A stretch of 64,000 nucleotides of DNA. Source: Endocalyx cinctus (lineage: Eukaryota > Ascomycota > Sordariomycetes > Amphisphaeriales > Apiosporaceae). How positions within the stretch are numbered: the first letter of the stretch is position 1; every line of letters starts with the position of its first letter. The stretch is taken from contig BCKC01000006.1 of the NCBI GenBank assembly GCA_001600455.1, positions 1,054,001 to 1,118,000 on the forward strand, in the 5' to 3' direction. A program made the translations under genes and the position numbers. The notes under the pieces are model-generated. The model searched no databases. It saw nothing but the letters and a program-made list of their open reading frames with translations, and was not told the origin of the DNA. This document shows, piece by piece, positions 11,311 through 24,500 of this stretch.

Positions 11311-13486
11311 GGCCGCTATATAACGCCTGTGAAGGTAGGCGGATCCTCAGAGCTTCTTGATCGGTAGATAACTGGGACGAGGTAACTAGCAGCGGTGGCT
11401 TCCGGGGATCGCTAAAATAAACTACTTAGGTTAAGTACCTAAGATATATACGTATATATTACACGAGGAAGAAGTTGTGAACTGAGCGGTAATTTAAGCA
11501 ATCGAGATATAGAATCCAGATTGAAAGTGCCGATCAAGACGCGAAGGCGCGCACGAGGCGACACAGCGGTAACGAATCCTCCACCCGCCAGATAAGACGG
11601 TCAAGTAAACAGAGAAACATACACCTCAGTATGTATGTTTGCAGCTATCTTGGCAAGGGGTTAGACCTTTCTCAGTATCCCGTGACAAGGTATGATACGA
11701 AGCGTCATCACCTTTATGCGCTGTCTAATGGATAAAGATAGTGGCACTCGAATGGGTTTTCGAGCATCGAATAGATCAAGTAAATAGCGAGTAAAAAGGC
11801 AATGCGGTACGGGAGCGGTGAGCTATTCTGATGGTTTCCGTGGGGGTTCCTGAATCAAACAGGTGGGTCGACTTGGTGATAGTTTCTGAGGCGAGTACGA
11901 GCAAATGAAGATGGACAGGTGAGAAGACCGATGCATCTCTGAATCAGTTCAGAGAGTTTGAAAATCAGGATTGTATGGCCTACTCATTAGAGTATACGTA
12001 GATGAATTATTGAAATCATTGAAGGCTAAGAGGTGTGTGTATATATATTTTCCAAGTCGCAAGGTAAGGGAGAAGGAAAAAAAAGACTAGGTGAGAGCAC
12101 GTAGGTTTGAGAACAGAGTTGGGTCTAGTAGTGCCAAAACGACCGTCCACAAGCGAAGGGCCAAAAAGAATAACAGGGGAAAGAAATGACAACACGGTCA
12201 GCAGTATGACGATATATAAATGTATGTTATATCTATATTTATATAATCGGTAAATAAATAAAGAATAATAGGAATGAGAGAGAAAGTCGTCAGTCTGTCA
12301 AAAGGAATGAAAGAAAATGAGTGCGAAGGAGTCGAACAGGGTGGTAAATGTATAAATCAAGGTACGACAACTCCGAGACTTAATAGTATTATAGGGGAAA
12401 TATGGCGTAATAGTAAAGTTTACTTCTTTTTTTTTTTTTTTTTTCAGAGGCCTACATGCTACAATACAAGTAGTTGGGGAGGTACCTATGCAGCCTAGGT
12501 TAGGATCAGATTTAGTGAAAATTGCATTAAAAAAATTGGAATGATTACCCTAACCTAGTGTACACGTAGCGTACGTACACACGTGTAAATACTAGACTAT
12601 ACTACTACTAAGTACCTAGCAAGTACTTAGCGTAGGGGGGGTGGATGGGTATTTAGGTACACTAGGATGCGGGTCGAACGGGAAGTTAACAAGGGGAGGA
12701 CTTCAAGGGTCAATAGCCGATTACCGGTTGAAGAATAGTGTACTGCGTAATATTTATGTAAATGTAGCGTACATATAGTGCAAATCATTAATATAAAAGA
12801 AATCAATGGCTTGCTGGACTTGGTACACTGGCGAGACGAATCTCATTTATGGTGCTTCCCCTATACTAAAGACCAAGGACCCGTGGACATGAGCCTTCAT
12901 TATGAGCACGTGGCCAGGCGTTACTCGTATGATGGATGGATGGATTTTTGATGAAGCTGAGAGAGTTGGATTCCAATTAGTTATTAGGGAGGGGTGAGGG
13001 GCAACGGGATTCCTAGATTTTTTCTAGGAAAAAGAAAAAAAAAAGTATTTGATTCCCGAAATCCGTACGTTCAACCAACCAGCCAACCAGCCAATCAACT
13101 ACTTAGTCGGTTCTTTTTATCATCTCCTTATTCCTTTTTTTTTTGGCTCTTCTTATTATTATTCTTACACGTACGTACCTAGCTACCCTAGCAGCCTAGG
13201 TACCTACTGTGTAGGTAAGTACTTTCTTATCCTCTATACGTACTATGTATAATATGTCATATATACGCACATTAATACTCCCATAAGCTCATAGGTACCT
13301 AGGCTGCTAGGTACATATTGATTTAACCCCAAATAGAGTTTCTCTAGTTCTAAGATAAGCTTATTTTTATGACATGATAAGGTTCTCATGGCTTAGGCAC
13401 GTCCACATACTACTGCACATTATTTGATGGCATAGATGGATATCTTACGTACACATACATTTGTAAATAGTATAAAAGGCACTCGG

Positions 13487-13506
13487 TATTGATATATATA
13501 TCAATA
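13487..13506. repeat. Perfect 20-nt AT palindrome
   Basis: TATTGATATATATATCAATA equals its own reverse complement. It lies in the large spacer, about 40 bp after a homopurine/homopyrimidine-free AT stretch. Confidence 0.8.
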
Positions 13507-14546
13507 TCCATACACAGAGTATATATGGATCAGATCAAATTGAAATCAGTTCCCCAAGTTGACAGATAGAAATTGACTAGGTACGCTAGATGCATGCGAT
13601 GACGGGGACGGAGTATCCAGTTTATACTATATATAGGTACCTAGCAGCCTAGGTAAGTAACCTATATGTGTACTGTCCATTGTATGTATATGTAGGTAAG
13701 TAACCTTGTTGCATCCATCACGCTACACCATTTTCAACCAATTTCCCCCTTATGCTCCCCCTGCAATAAAAAAAAAATAGTAATAAAATCTCCGTGAGGC
13801 ATCTCAAAACCAGTATGGACCCTGAATGCAGCTCAGCTCATACGTATTGAAGTGTACTATGGTCGAGACCGACATAGTAGTGCAAGATGCGCAGTGTACT
13901 TAGTATACTATGTCATAATAGCTTAGGTTAGGATATTTGTTTGGTTCAATGTATGTACTTAATGTATACTAGAACGAACATCCATGATATATCACAAACC
14001 TCGGCTTTTCATACATTACGTGTGTATATTTGCACATTGTTGGTTAATTCATTTTATAAAGTGCCTCGGAAAACTAAATAATTCAGTTCCCATATGCTTT
14101 CTTACTGTTCTTTTTTTTTTTCTCTCTCTCCTCGAATAAAATAGTTATATATAGCAAGTAATGAATTAGTAAGTTGAATGCCTTCATGTCATAAATATAA
14201 GCCCCTAAACAATCCTCGAGATTATTTTTAGGCCTTTCTAGAATTCGTCTTTGGAATTTTTGGTCTTTAGCTGACCAAGTGGGTTTACTCCTATCCTATC
14301 CATATATAGTCCTATGATGAACCCGCTAGCGTCTCGTAAGGCTATTAGCTCCACAAGACCTCGTTCCAGCCGTTCCAGCGTAGAAAGGGGTTGTTAGATT
14401 TTGGTTAATGCCATGGTCATGACATTTTTTTAGGGGTTAATAACTATACTGCGTGAGAATGATTTGTATATATGTATCCATACATGTCGAGTCCATTGGT
14501 ATAACTTCTACTTAGTAAACAAAATTACTTCGTCAAATCTCACATA

Positions 14547-14576
14547 ATCAATATATATATATATATATATATTGAT
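14547..14576. repeat. 30-nt AT-repeat palindrome
   Basis: A run of about twelve AT units flanked by ATCA on the left and TGAT on the right, so that the whole 30 nt is a perfect inverted repeat that could extrude a cruciform. Confidence 0.8.
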
Positions 14577-14673
14577 GGAGGCATACATACCTAGGTAGGT
14601 ATCACTTCATACTTATATATATTATATATACTAGGTACCGGCAAATGTACATGTATGCTAGGTACGTGTCTAG

Positions 14674-14705
14674 GTATGCACGTATGCACGTATGCACGTA
14701 TGCAC
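14674..14705. repeat. Four tandem copies of GTATGCAC
   Basis: Four exact 8-nt units in a row, followed by the degenerate copy GTACGCAT. The unit contains the partial palindrome GCAC/GTGC-like alternation of purine and pyrimidine. Confidence 0.85.
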
Positions 14706-15740
14706 GTACGCATGCCTGTACATAGTATGTACGTACGTAGATATATACACTACCTAAGTAGTAGTAAATATTCGTCGTAGACGTAATAGATGTAAGTGTC
14801 AGAAGTGTGTACGAGTGTGTGTACGGAGTGCTGTGCAGAATCCTAAATTTATGTATCTTTCTCGTTATTTACTACTATAAAGTATGTATATGTACTAGAA
14901 GTAACTCTTAATTTCTTAACTCAACCTGACTAAGCTTATTTCATAGCTACGTCATTCCTGATAGTCATTCAGCCTTACCTAGCTGCCTAGGTAATTTCCG
15001 TTCGAGAGAATCCAAAAGCTGCGAGACTCCCAAACCCGATCGTGTGTTATCTATAAAGCACATGTCATCTGAAAGAATCATACCACCAACTTGGCCATTT
15101 TAAATCATCCGTGACTTGACCTTGACTCAACTTAGTGTAATCGATAAAGCTTATTCCGGGATTCCCCGTCATCCTCCGGTAAATCCTATAGGTTAAGTTG
15201 CTCATGAATTCACGAAGCTACATTTTGGATCTTCACGGATTCCGTGCATTCCGTACCACTCGTCGGGTTCAACGGGTTCAACGGGTTTCTGGTAGGATCC
15301 GAATTGCCAATCCAGAGGGACCATCGCTCGTTATCCTTTAGCTGTAGATTTTATTGCGCGTTGATCTGGGATACTTCATGTATAGTATTATACTGTACAT
15401 ATACTATGTATACCCAAAAAAAAAAAAAATTGTTTTACTCTCTTCGGCAATGCACCGCCACAAATCTAATAAAATATACTTGTACCTAATGCATGCTATA
15501 CCTTAGGTATATGGATAGGTCCACGGGTATCCATGCACTCGCCGTCCGTTATCGATGAGGCGCAAATAAAAATGGATAATTATGTAATTTAGTCGAGCTT
15601 TTCTGTCCAAGCTACCTAGTAGCATCAGGATACGTTGTCCCCTTTTTTTTTTGTATCAGAATGTATGATACCTAAACAACAAATAATATGCCATTGACTG
15701 ACTCCCGGGTGCCTTCTATTTTCCCAGTTGAACAATAATC

Positions 15741-16705
15741 ATGGTAGTTTCTAATTATAAAAACCAAAATCCGTCGCTGATTGCCATATTTCTGGCCTGG
15801 AAAGCACTCTTATTGGCGATTACCCTTGGCAGCGGTGTGGGCCCAGCCTATGATACGTCGAGCACTTTAATTTCGTCGGAGAGAACGTCGTCGGATGAAG
15901 GGGTCTTTGAACTGAGCACCAAGTTAACGAGATGGGACGCCATCTACTTTATGCAGACCTCTCGCCGCGGGTACCTCTTTGAACAAGAGTGGGCTTTCGG
16001 GATCGGATTTCCTACCGTGATATCGTTCATCTCTAATAGTATGTCGAATTTGTAGTTATCTGTACTTGAGGAAACATGCCCATTAACCCGGATGAACAGC
16101 ATTCTCCAATCTTCACTCCCGGCGAAATGACTCTTTGGAACCACTTATCGGCATCTCTGTGGCCCACATAACGCATCTATTGTCCACGTTGGTTCTGTAT
16201 CAGTTAGGTCTTACCGTTACTAGGAATCGCCGTTTGTCTTTCATCGGGGCTGTACTTCATATCTTGTCCCCTGCCGGCATATTCCTCTCGGCTCCTTATA
16301 ACGAGAGCCCCTTCTCCTTCCTTTCTTTCCTGGGATATCTCTTTTTCGCAAAAGCTCAGCTAGGCGTGAAGAAAACGGTAGCGCATGATGCCAGCCTAAT
16401 CGCCTCCGGTATGTGGTTCGGCTTTGCCACCACCTTCCGCAGCAACGGCCTCCTTAATGGCATTCTGTTTGCGGTTGCCCTTTTTCAAGAACTTTCCGTC
16501 GCCCCATCTCTTCCTAGTATCAGACGACGCCTAGCCTTGCTCATCGGTGGCTCAGCCATCGCCATAGGTTTCATCCTCCCGCAACTTATCGCCTATCAGG
16601 CTTTTTGCTTGGGACCTTCTAAGTCCGATTTGAGGCCTTGGTGCACGAGTATCTTACCCAGCATCTACTCTTTCGTTCAAAGTCATTATTGGTAAGTCTG
16701 CTCTT

Positions 16706-16736
<31 letters not shown>

Positions 16737-17173
16737 GGAGGGAAGCAGCCGCTAGAACTAACGTCTGAATCAGGAACGTGGGATTTCTAAAATATTGGGT
16801 CATTCCCAATATCCCTTTATTCCTACTTGCCGCACCTATGCTCTATATATTATCAAGATCTGCCCTGGATGTTATTCGCGACCCGTTTTTGATTGTCACA
16901 AATGGACAGAAAGTGAAAGCGCCTCCAAATTGGTCGATAATGCTGCGAGTTATGGCTGCACTGCAACTAGTCCTAACAATTTTGGCAATTACAAATTACC
17001 ATGTCCAGATAATTACGAGAATCTCTTCAGGATATCCTCTCTGGTACTGGTGGCTGGCAAGCACCCTTGGCCAACAGAAAACTACTAAACTCGGTGATAA
17101 TATCATCAAGTTTATGGTCATATATGCTACTATCCAAGGGGCATTGTTTGCATCCTTCCTTCCACCAGCCTAG
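15741..17173 (+). CDS. gpi18: GPI mannosyltransferase 2 (Gpi18/PIG-V)
   Basis: ER-membrane enzyme that adds the second mannose to the GPI anchor precursor, using dolichol-phosphate-mannose on the lumenal side. Exons 15741-16038, 16100-16691 and 16774-17173 give 429 residues. The luminal acidic catalytic motif WDA is at residues 65-67 (TRWDAIYF). The family block LSPAGIFLSAPYNESPFSFL follows, along with several hydrophobic helices and the C-terminal GYPLWYWWLAS motif. Intron 1 restores ISN-TFSN; intron 2 splits a Trp codon (SHYW-NVGFLKYW). Intron 2 carries a 29-nt T run. The start is an ATG with no in-frame alternative upstream. The length matches fungal Gpi18. Confidence 0.93.
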
Positions 17174-17650
17174 GCAGGTCATTCAACTGTGATCACTTAA
17201 TTTTGGCAGTCACTGTTCGGATCTATCAGAAGGTATCATGTATAAATATTGATATGATATTGCGCGAACGTATTCGCAAATTTGAATTCGTACAGCATCC
17301 TATCATTCCGTAGTACATATAACTATACATCGGGAATACATCATACCCTGCATGATCATTCCCTTATCTACTGTTTGTCTACTTCAAGTGCTCTTCTCTT
17401 CACATGAGACTACGGATCATTATTTTACAAGACTCTCCTAGTATATAAGTAAATGCTTCATCTATTTGAGCGCTCAAATCGCTCTTGCTATCATATCCCA
17501 CCTTTTATTTGAATCTTTACGCACTTCCGAACCCGGAAATGGCAGAAACTGTACGTACCGTACCTACTTAATACCCTTAAAAACTATCCAAGGGGAGGAA
17601 GCAGGAATCAACCCACCTTGTTAATAACAATCCGGTACTTTCTACCCATC

Positions 17651-17686
<36 letters not shown>

Positions 17687-17871
17687 CTACCACTTCTTTT
17701 ACATTACTTTCAAGTTTATCTATAATACCTATTAGTATCAAAAACATGTTTTTCACATGGTTACATCTCTGTGACTCTTTTTATTAGTTATACACATCAA
17801 ATCTATAACGCGACTCGATAACTAGAAAGTTAGCAACTTAACAGACAGCACAGCACCCTCGCACTTTCGTA
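17174..17871. other. Spacer gpi18 to YTH gene
   Basis: AT-rich 3' and 5' flanks of two co-oriented genes, with a TA dinucleotide tract of about 31 nt at 17654-17684. No gene seen. Confidence 0.55.
17654..17684. repeat. TA dinucleotide microsatellite
   Basis: About 15 uninterrupted TA units, 190 bp upstream of the YTH-gene ATG. Confidence 0.9.
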
Positions 17872-19634
17872 ATGAGTCATCTTTCGAACAAGCGTGGTCG
17901 CCTCTCTCGCGACCACGATCTGTCTGTGGTTGATATACCTCCGCGGTATCGTCGACGAGATAGGATCAAGAATAAGTTGGTTATATCACACTATCCTCGA
18001 ATATATGGAAACACTAACTTTAGAGATAAAAAAGTAATATCGGCGAATCGGCCTCTTTCTTGCGTTCCGCGACTCCGTTTGCATGTGGTAAGACCTGAAC
18101 TTGTCAAATATTCTCACATTTTTAAATCAACTTGACACTTACTTTCCTTCAGATCAAGGCTTCGTTAACAGCCCTCCCGCGACCTATGAAAGCAGCTGCG
18201 AACAGTCTCAGCTTACTTATGGCCCACGTTCAAAGGTGCTCTCTGTCTCTGATCAAGAACCACAGCCTACCGATATTGACTATCTACAAACTGGGGAACG
18301 ACTACAATCAGCCAGAATCCTAGTCAGCCCAGACTTCGATCGCCAACCTATTGCCATTGACCTCACAGCCTCTATTGGCCGTAACATTGCTGAAGACCTG
18401 ATAGACTGGCTCGCCATCACCCGGTGGAATGATGTTGCTCGTCGTGAGATTGAACTGGACCGAGCCAGAGAAGCTTCGCGCCTCAAAGCTGAAAAAATGA
18501 ACTCCCTCCCTACTTATCATTTTGAGTCCGACCTGATCCCCCGCCGGGAGTCATTTAGTGGCATAGTTCAGGGTGGAAATTATCGGCGTCGGTATGAGGA
18601 CAAGAATTACGGGCGAAGTCAGGCTGCTGCTTTCAATGAAGCTAGGAATGGACCAGCTCGAAGTCGTTCACACTCTCCAGGAGATGAGCGAGACATAACA
18701 TTAGCGACTTACCGAGACCGTCGGGAGCAGCTTGATCGTCGCAACCATTTTGACCGCGGTGGTCGTCATACACGTCTTCCTTCGAGCTCCTTCGCGGAAT
18801 ACCGCAAGAGTCCTATTGACACTATGAAGGTGAAATTCGAATCCAAACCCGCAGAACATGCTAGAAGACCTGTCACCAGTATCAACTCGAAGCCTGTTCG
18901 CTGTCCATCACGAGAGCGTATGCATTGCACTGCACCCACCCCAATCGGTATGGATCATGCTGGTAGTAAGTCATATACCTCTAACACTTGACCAGATCAT
19001 ACTGTAATGACAGTAATTCGGGCACTTACTTATACTCATAACTTATCCTCCAATAGATATACGTTTTTTTGCTATGAAAAGCAGCAACTATCACAATATC
19101 TACGACTGTCAAGACGAGGAGGTGTGGGCCACTAGAATGGATCTTGGTGAGATTCTGACCAACGCTTTCGTCGAGTGTGACTTCGTCATCTTATTTTTCG
19201 GTGCTACCGGGACCCGCTCGTTCTCGGGCTATGTGGGTTATATTATTTTTACTCGTATGAATCATATAATGTGACTGACTGGTATTCGCGAATAGGCCCA
19301 GATGACCTCTAAGCCGGGCGGAACAGATATTCAGCCAGCATGGTGGGTGCCGCCGAACGGCAAATGGAAGCGAGACGATTCTACCGAGCCGCCGTATAAT
19401 TACCCGTTCTCTGTCAAGTGGCTCAACAAGATCCACTGCAGTTTAAGACCTCTTATGCACATTAAGAACGCCCTGAACCAGAACCTCACCGTTGACCGTC
19501 TGAAAAATGGACAAGAGATCGACGAGCGGGCTGGCCATGAGATGATGGCTATCCTGGATGAGAACTTTTTTAAGAAGCCCAAGCGCGATCCGCACCCGAG
19601 TACTCGTCGCGATATCATCGACGTTGACGGTTAG
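17872..19634 (+). CDS. YTH-domain RNA-binding protein (m6A reader, YTHDC1-like)
   Basis: Reader of N6-methyladenosine in RNA, probably nuclear. Exons 2-4 are secure: to 18965, 19057-19232 and 19296-19634. They encode an Arg/Ser/Asp-rich middle (SRSHSPGDERD) and a C-terminal YTH domain: RFFAMKSSNYHNI, EEVWATRMD, YAQMTSKPGG, QPAWWVPPNGKW, PFSVKWLNK and LKNGQEID. The two Trp residues expected to form the methyl-A cage are present (VWATR; second Trp of PAWWV). Where YTHDC1 has KSNN this protein has KSSN. Exon 1 (17872-18087, 72 codons, basic) does not join in frame to the best acceptor (18153). A GT-AG model using the acceptor before 18206 keeps frame and gives about 496 residues. The N-terminus is therefore uncertain, perhaps a missed small exon or a one-base error. 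Confidence 0.87.
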
Positions 19635-21525
19635 ACCGGTAGTCAGGTCGACCTTCAAGCAGGTCTTGACGACACAACTGAGCCATACAACACCTTACTC
19701 ACCGAGAAAAAGAATAAATTAAACGATGATCTATTCGAACGTGAAAGATACTAATCGTCTTAATCTTGATCTTAATGGTTTCATGATGCGATATCACATC
19801 ATACGCTCATTTTCAATCCACCTACAACGAAACAAACGGCGTAGAGGTTTTTCTACTTGCCAACACACGGCCATCTCTCTCCGTCTCCTACTATTCAGAG
19901 TTGCGTACCATTTTATCAATTCGCGAGCATTTCGCCTGTTTTTCGGACGAAATACCGGGAACCGGATCTATAATAAATATCAAACTAGTCTCTGTTTTTC
20001 AAGATCTCTGCTTATGAAATGGGCCGAGATTAGACAGATCAGATAGTACTTACGATTGATTTATAATGAGTATTCTATGATTTACTTGATATACTTGATA
20101 TACGAAATCCGCATCTATACGCTTCCCATGACTCGCTCCAGATAGACAGAGCGGAAAAATCAGTATATGAAACAAGTGAGCTCGGCACCTGGTAAGCCTG
20201 TAGCCCGCGGAAGTACTGGAGGCTCTAGTCAAAGTCAAATAGTAATAGTAGGTGTTTTTGAAAGCATATAACTACCTAGCTACTTGTTTCCAACTAGATA
20301 GGACGATTTACGAGATTCGTGCATGAGATGATTACTTAGTTAGAGTGACACCAACGGCTGACTTCGACAGATCGCCACAGCATCCGTGCAATGGAATATG
20401 GATTCAGTCATTATGAAATACCGCAATTATGGTCAATAGTAAAAGACTGTTCCCTTTTATCATCACCTTGGTTCAAGAAAGTTGTCATCTCGAATCCGAT
20501 ATGATAGATCCCTTTTCCTTTTCTTCCTCTTTCAAGTCTTCGCTAAGACATGATATGGTAGCACCCGTTTCTTATTTATGCCATAGCACTACTTATCCTA
20601 TTGTACCTCTTTAAACCCTCATTCCAATCCCTCTTTCCGTTGTCGGTCTCTTGAAATTAATATACGTTGCATTTTCTCTTCCTTTCTTGATGCTGACGAA
20701 AAGCGATAATTTCATTGGGATGAAGTTACTTGTTTGGCTTTCTACATTGATACACCATCAGCTCATAGACATATAACTTGGCTTGTTTCTAATTTGAGCC
20801 CAGATTTGATAGTTATAAACTCCCTACTAGGTACCAACTTTTTTTTCCTAGTACAGTTATTGCTCGCCATGCCCCCAAACTGGGTGCCGACGCCTTTAGA
20901 TGGTCTTAATAGTCAGAGATAGAGTAAATAGGACGTTTGATAACTTATATCTGTAGATGAAATATGCGTATTGAGTAAAATGAAACAGAAGTTCTAGTTT
21001 GACTCATCATCCCTTACCATCAGATTTTGATTCTCTGCCGTTTTCCGACGCCGACGGTATTCAAGTAGTATCTAAAAGATCTTAGCCTATCACTCTCCAT
21101 GATTTTCATCTATTGCCCTAAGAGGATATCTGTTCCGTCGGATCTCTCCTTACTAGGTTCCTTCTTAGGGTGTCTCTTTGATTCGTAAGAGTATCATAAA
21201 TGATACTAGAACTTCGTGAGTACGAAAAGATATCAAAGTTATCATGAATGAAACAGAATTCTAGAAAGTGGGTATAACACTCACTAAACAGATCCCATAG
21301 GTAGTGAAAGGGCAATTTCTTATTTAATAGAGTAAATATACAGTAGGATGACAGATGGATAGAGTACAGCAGCATGTATATATAAGCTATATATTTCAGT
21401 TCAAATCCGCTACATCGGTCATAACTAACGAATTTATTGATCCGGGTAACATTAAGCCTTGTAAATTATAGCAAATCCATCAGACAGACGTATCATCTTC
21501 GCAGAATGAGCTCCAGACTCTCGCT
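19635..21525. other. Convergent spacer between YTH gene and hfm1
   Basis: AT-rich region between two 3' ends. No supported gene; short open frames (19726-20046, 20429-20614) are unremarkable in composition. No hairpin terminator is expected here. Confidence 0.5.
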
Positions 21526-24500
21526 TTATCCCACGAAGTTGAAATGGCCTCTTAATATGTTGACAATTTTGGGGTTAAATTCGGATAACCATAAAGGTTC
21601 CTCACCTTTGACGTGCTGCGAGCCCTTGTCGCCGAGTAGAGGGTCGACTTGTGCTACTTCGAGAGAGGGACCTGAATTTTCAGAAGTTTTTCCTTCATTT
21701 ACTTCGTATGAAGTCTCGGGTAAGCTCTCACGAGAATCAATCCCCGGAAATAGACAGCTGGAATCTAATATTGGAGAGCTTGATCCATGAGTTTCTAGTA
21801 AATCCATACTTGGGAAACTTGAACCAGACGAACGAGAGGGGTACGGTAGTTCCTTTAGGGCCATCTCCTTAGCCGAAGGAAGTTCAAGTCGCTCAGAAGC
21901 TGTCTGCACCTCATCAATGATCGTAAGGCTAAGATTAGGCTTCTAACCGTAATCTATGCCGTCAGTGAAAGTTCGGAGAGCCCCTGGATAAAGGGTATCA
22001 TCACTTTTGTTGGGTTTGGCGATTACAGATTCGGGCTTCTGTCTCTCTAGAATTGGGAAAATGTCTTCTAATGCGGGAATTTCATCAAAATCTCCTCTCT
22101 CCAAGCCGGGGAGTATGGTTGGGTTTCCCGATTCATATGACTCTAAATCCTGATCGGCGAGGACACTATCCATATCAGTATCCGAGATGCTATTATGTCC
22201 TGGCGCTTTTGCTGTGCAAATTTGTTTGAACGAGGGGGGTAGACTCTTAGGAATGGGATTTTCTGGGCTAGAAGTATGGCGGCTTATCACAGTTAGGTCA
22301 ATAGATTCCATGTCGAGACTAGATGGGTTCGCATCACCATGTTTTCCCAGCTTTAGTTTCTTCGATTTTAGTGGACTGCTTGTGTTAATATTACTCCCCC
22401 GTGGTCTTTTATGAATTTCTTGTGTTTGGTCGTCTCTCCTTGTCAGCGAAGTCATAGCTTCCAAAACCTTCACTGAATTGGTCTTGGCTATGCCATTGTG
22501 CTGTTCTCTTCCTGATCCCATACTGTTACCTTGGGTATTGTTATTAGTAGGTGAACTGAAATGAGAGTCTTTGACTACGCGAGAGTCCGCATACTCTTCT
22601 TTTCCTTTAGAAGTAGTATTTGGACTCCCATACGGAGTTGGACGTGGCTTATCCAGTCCCTCCCGGCAGCACTTGTGCAAGCATGGTTTACCAGCTTTCG
22701 TCAGGGCTCCATTGCTACAGCGATGGTGGCACATCCATTTTCCGTTTGCCATTTTTTGTGACTCGTTTGATGCGGATCTATCCTCTGAATATGAGATATC
22801 CTGAACAAGCGGGAGGTCGTCTTGAGCATCGCTGGGCATATCGGAACCATTTGTCACCAGTAACAAATCCATATTTGATATCCCCTCATCTAAGAAGTCA
22901 TCATCGTACATTTTATCGATAGGCGAGTTATTGGCAGTACCAGTCTGCGTTGATTGGCTTGTTTCGAACGCGCAAGGAGGTGCCCCATGGTCTATCCTCT
23001 TCATAACTTGGGTCCCAACTATCTCTTCGCAGCTGAAATAGCATGTAATTACTTGATCATGTCGAGTCAAATTCACGGAAAATTTGAGATCGACCCCTTT
23101 GCCTCTATCGATCTTGCCCATATTTAAGCGCCAGAGATGTGCGAGATGTCCGTCGGAAATTAAGGCTATAAATGTCAATGCAGGAACTTGGTTCAGCCAT
23201 CTTGGCGGGTTCTGAGGATTGCGATGATTAAGATTAACGTCCACGTTTACAGATATTGACCCGTTGGGAAGTTGAGAGAATTTTGATACACCTTTTGTGA
23301 TGTTTTCTTTTATCGTGAGGCGTGGAAATGACTCGAGTGTTTTAAGAAGGTTTTTGCCAAATGGGAAATTTCGGCTCGCAATTCGGTCGATGTCTTCAAA
23401 GCTTTTGTTAGCTACTCCTAGCACTGTAAATACTCCATGACTTGCCCATTTACGGACAGCCACAGGACCAAAACCAGGGATCTGTGACAGTTGTACAGGT
23501 TTATTATCCCACGCGCTCGAAGCAATCGCCCTAGCGAGGTCTAGGCCGGCTTTAGTCCCCGACCCGTCCCCGTCAAAGGCTTTACAATCTATCATGCACC
23601 GAACAAGACGAGATAATCTATCAAACACCATCGTCTTTTCTCTGATCATATCTCGATGATAATAACCGGAATCTTTTCCTTGAGGTATTTCAACTCCGCC
23701 TAGGTGAATTTGGACTATCATGAAGACCTTGTGCCATGTCTGGACGATAGTCTCTTTGAGCGGATAGAGGATGAGGGGTGACTTGTTCAGTTCGCGGAAA
23801 AGCGGTCTTTCCGTTGGCTTGAATCTGAATTCTTCCAATTCATCTGCTTTACATAGTGTCGCAAGCTATGGGTCACATTAGGTAAATTAAGATAAGACAT
23901 TGCGGGATGATTGTATGCAACATACCAGTTCTTGGAGCTTCACGCCTGTAGGAATCGATAGTATTAACTTCATCGTCTCAAATGATATCATGTACCGAGA
24001 CATCGCATGTCCATAAGCTGTACAGATGAATGGTGGCTGACGAGTGACAAGCCTGTTTTCTTGTAATAATTCCACTTGGCGTTCACATAACTCCGCCATT
24101 CTCTCATTGGCATCTGTGCCACTCGAGACACGGCCGAGATTATACGAGGCTGGGGATTGGCGCATTCGAACGCTCAGAAATGTCCCTCCTATCCATCTAT
24201 ATGCTGATTCCATGTTTGAGATCGTGCCGAGACCAATCTCAGAGTTCAAGTGCTCTATTAAATTATGATGAAGAGTACTTTCTATCATCTCCGTGCCTGA
24301 TATCATTTTCTCATATCGATTGACATTTGCTACTTTAGTCATAATAATAGCAATTGCGCTGTTGTCGAATTGAGGTCGACCCGCTCTTCCAAGCATTTGC
24401 ATAATTTCTAGGTCGGAATATTCTTGCAATCTATTGTTAGAATAACCAACTGTCCCCTTGACAATAACGGTATGGCAAGGCAGGTTGACACCCATTGCAA

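Larger units (their letters stand above)
11311..15740. other. 4.4 kb repeat-rich spacer without a supported gene
   Basis: Between the divergent starts of the 628-residue protein and gpi18. AT-rich, with many A/T homopolymers, AT dinucleotide tracts, tandem repeats (see separate entries) and repeated CCTAGG/TACCTA palindromic words (for example 13180-13310, 13630-13665, 14585-14640, 14975-14995). The open frames in it are short and low-complexity. Confidence 0.6.

Noticed and set aside
12994..13252. Overlapping plus-strand frames rich in Phe/Tyr/Leu
   Set aside because: They translate pyrimidine-rich and homopolymer sequence and the palindrome repeats; no coding signal.
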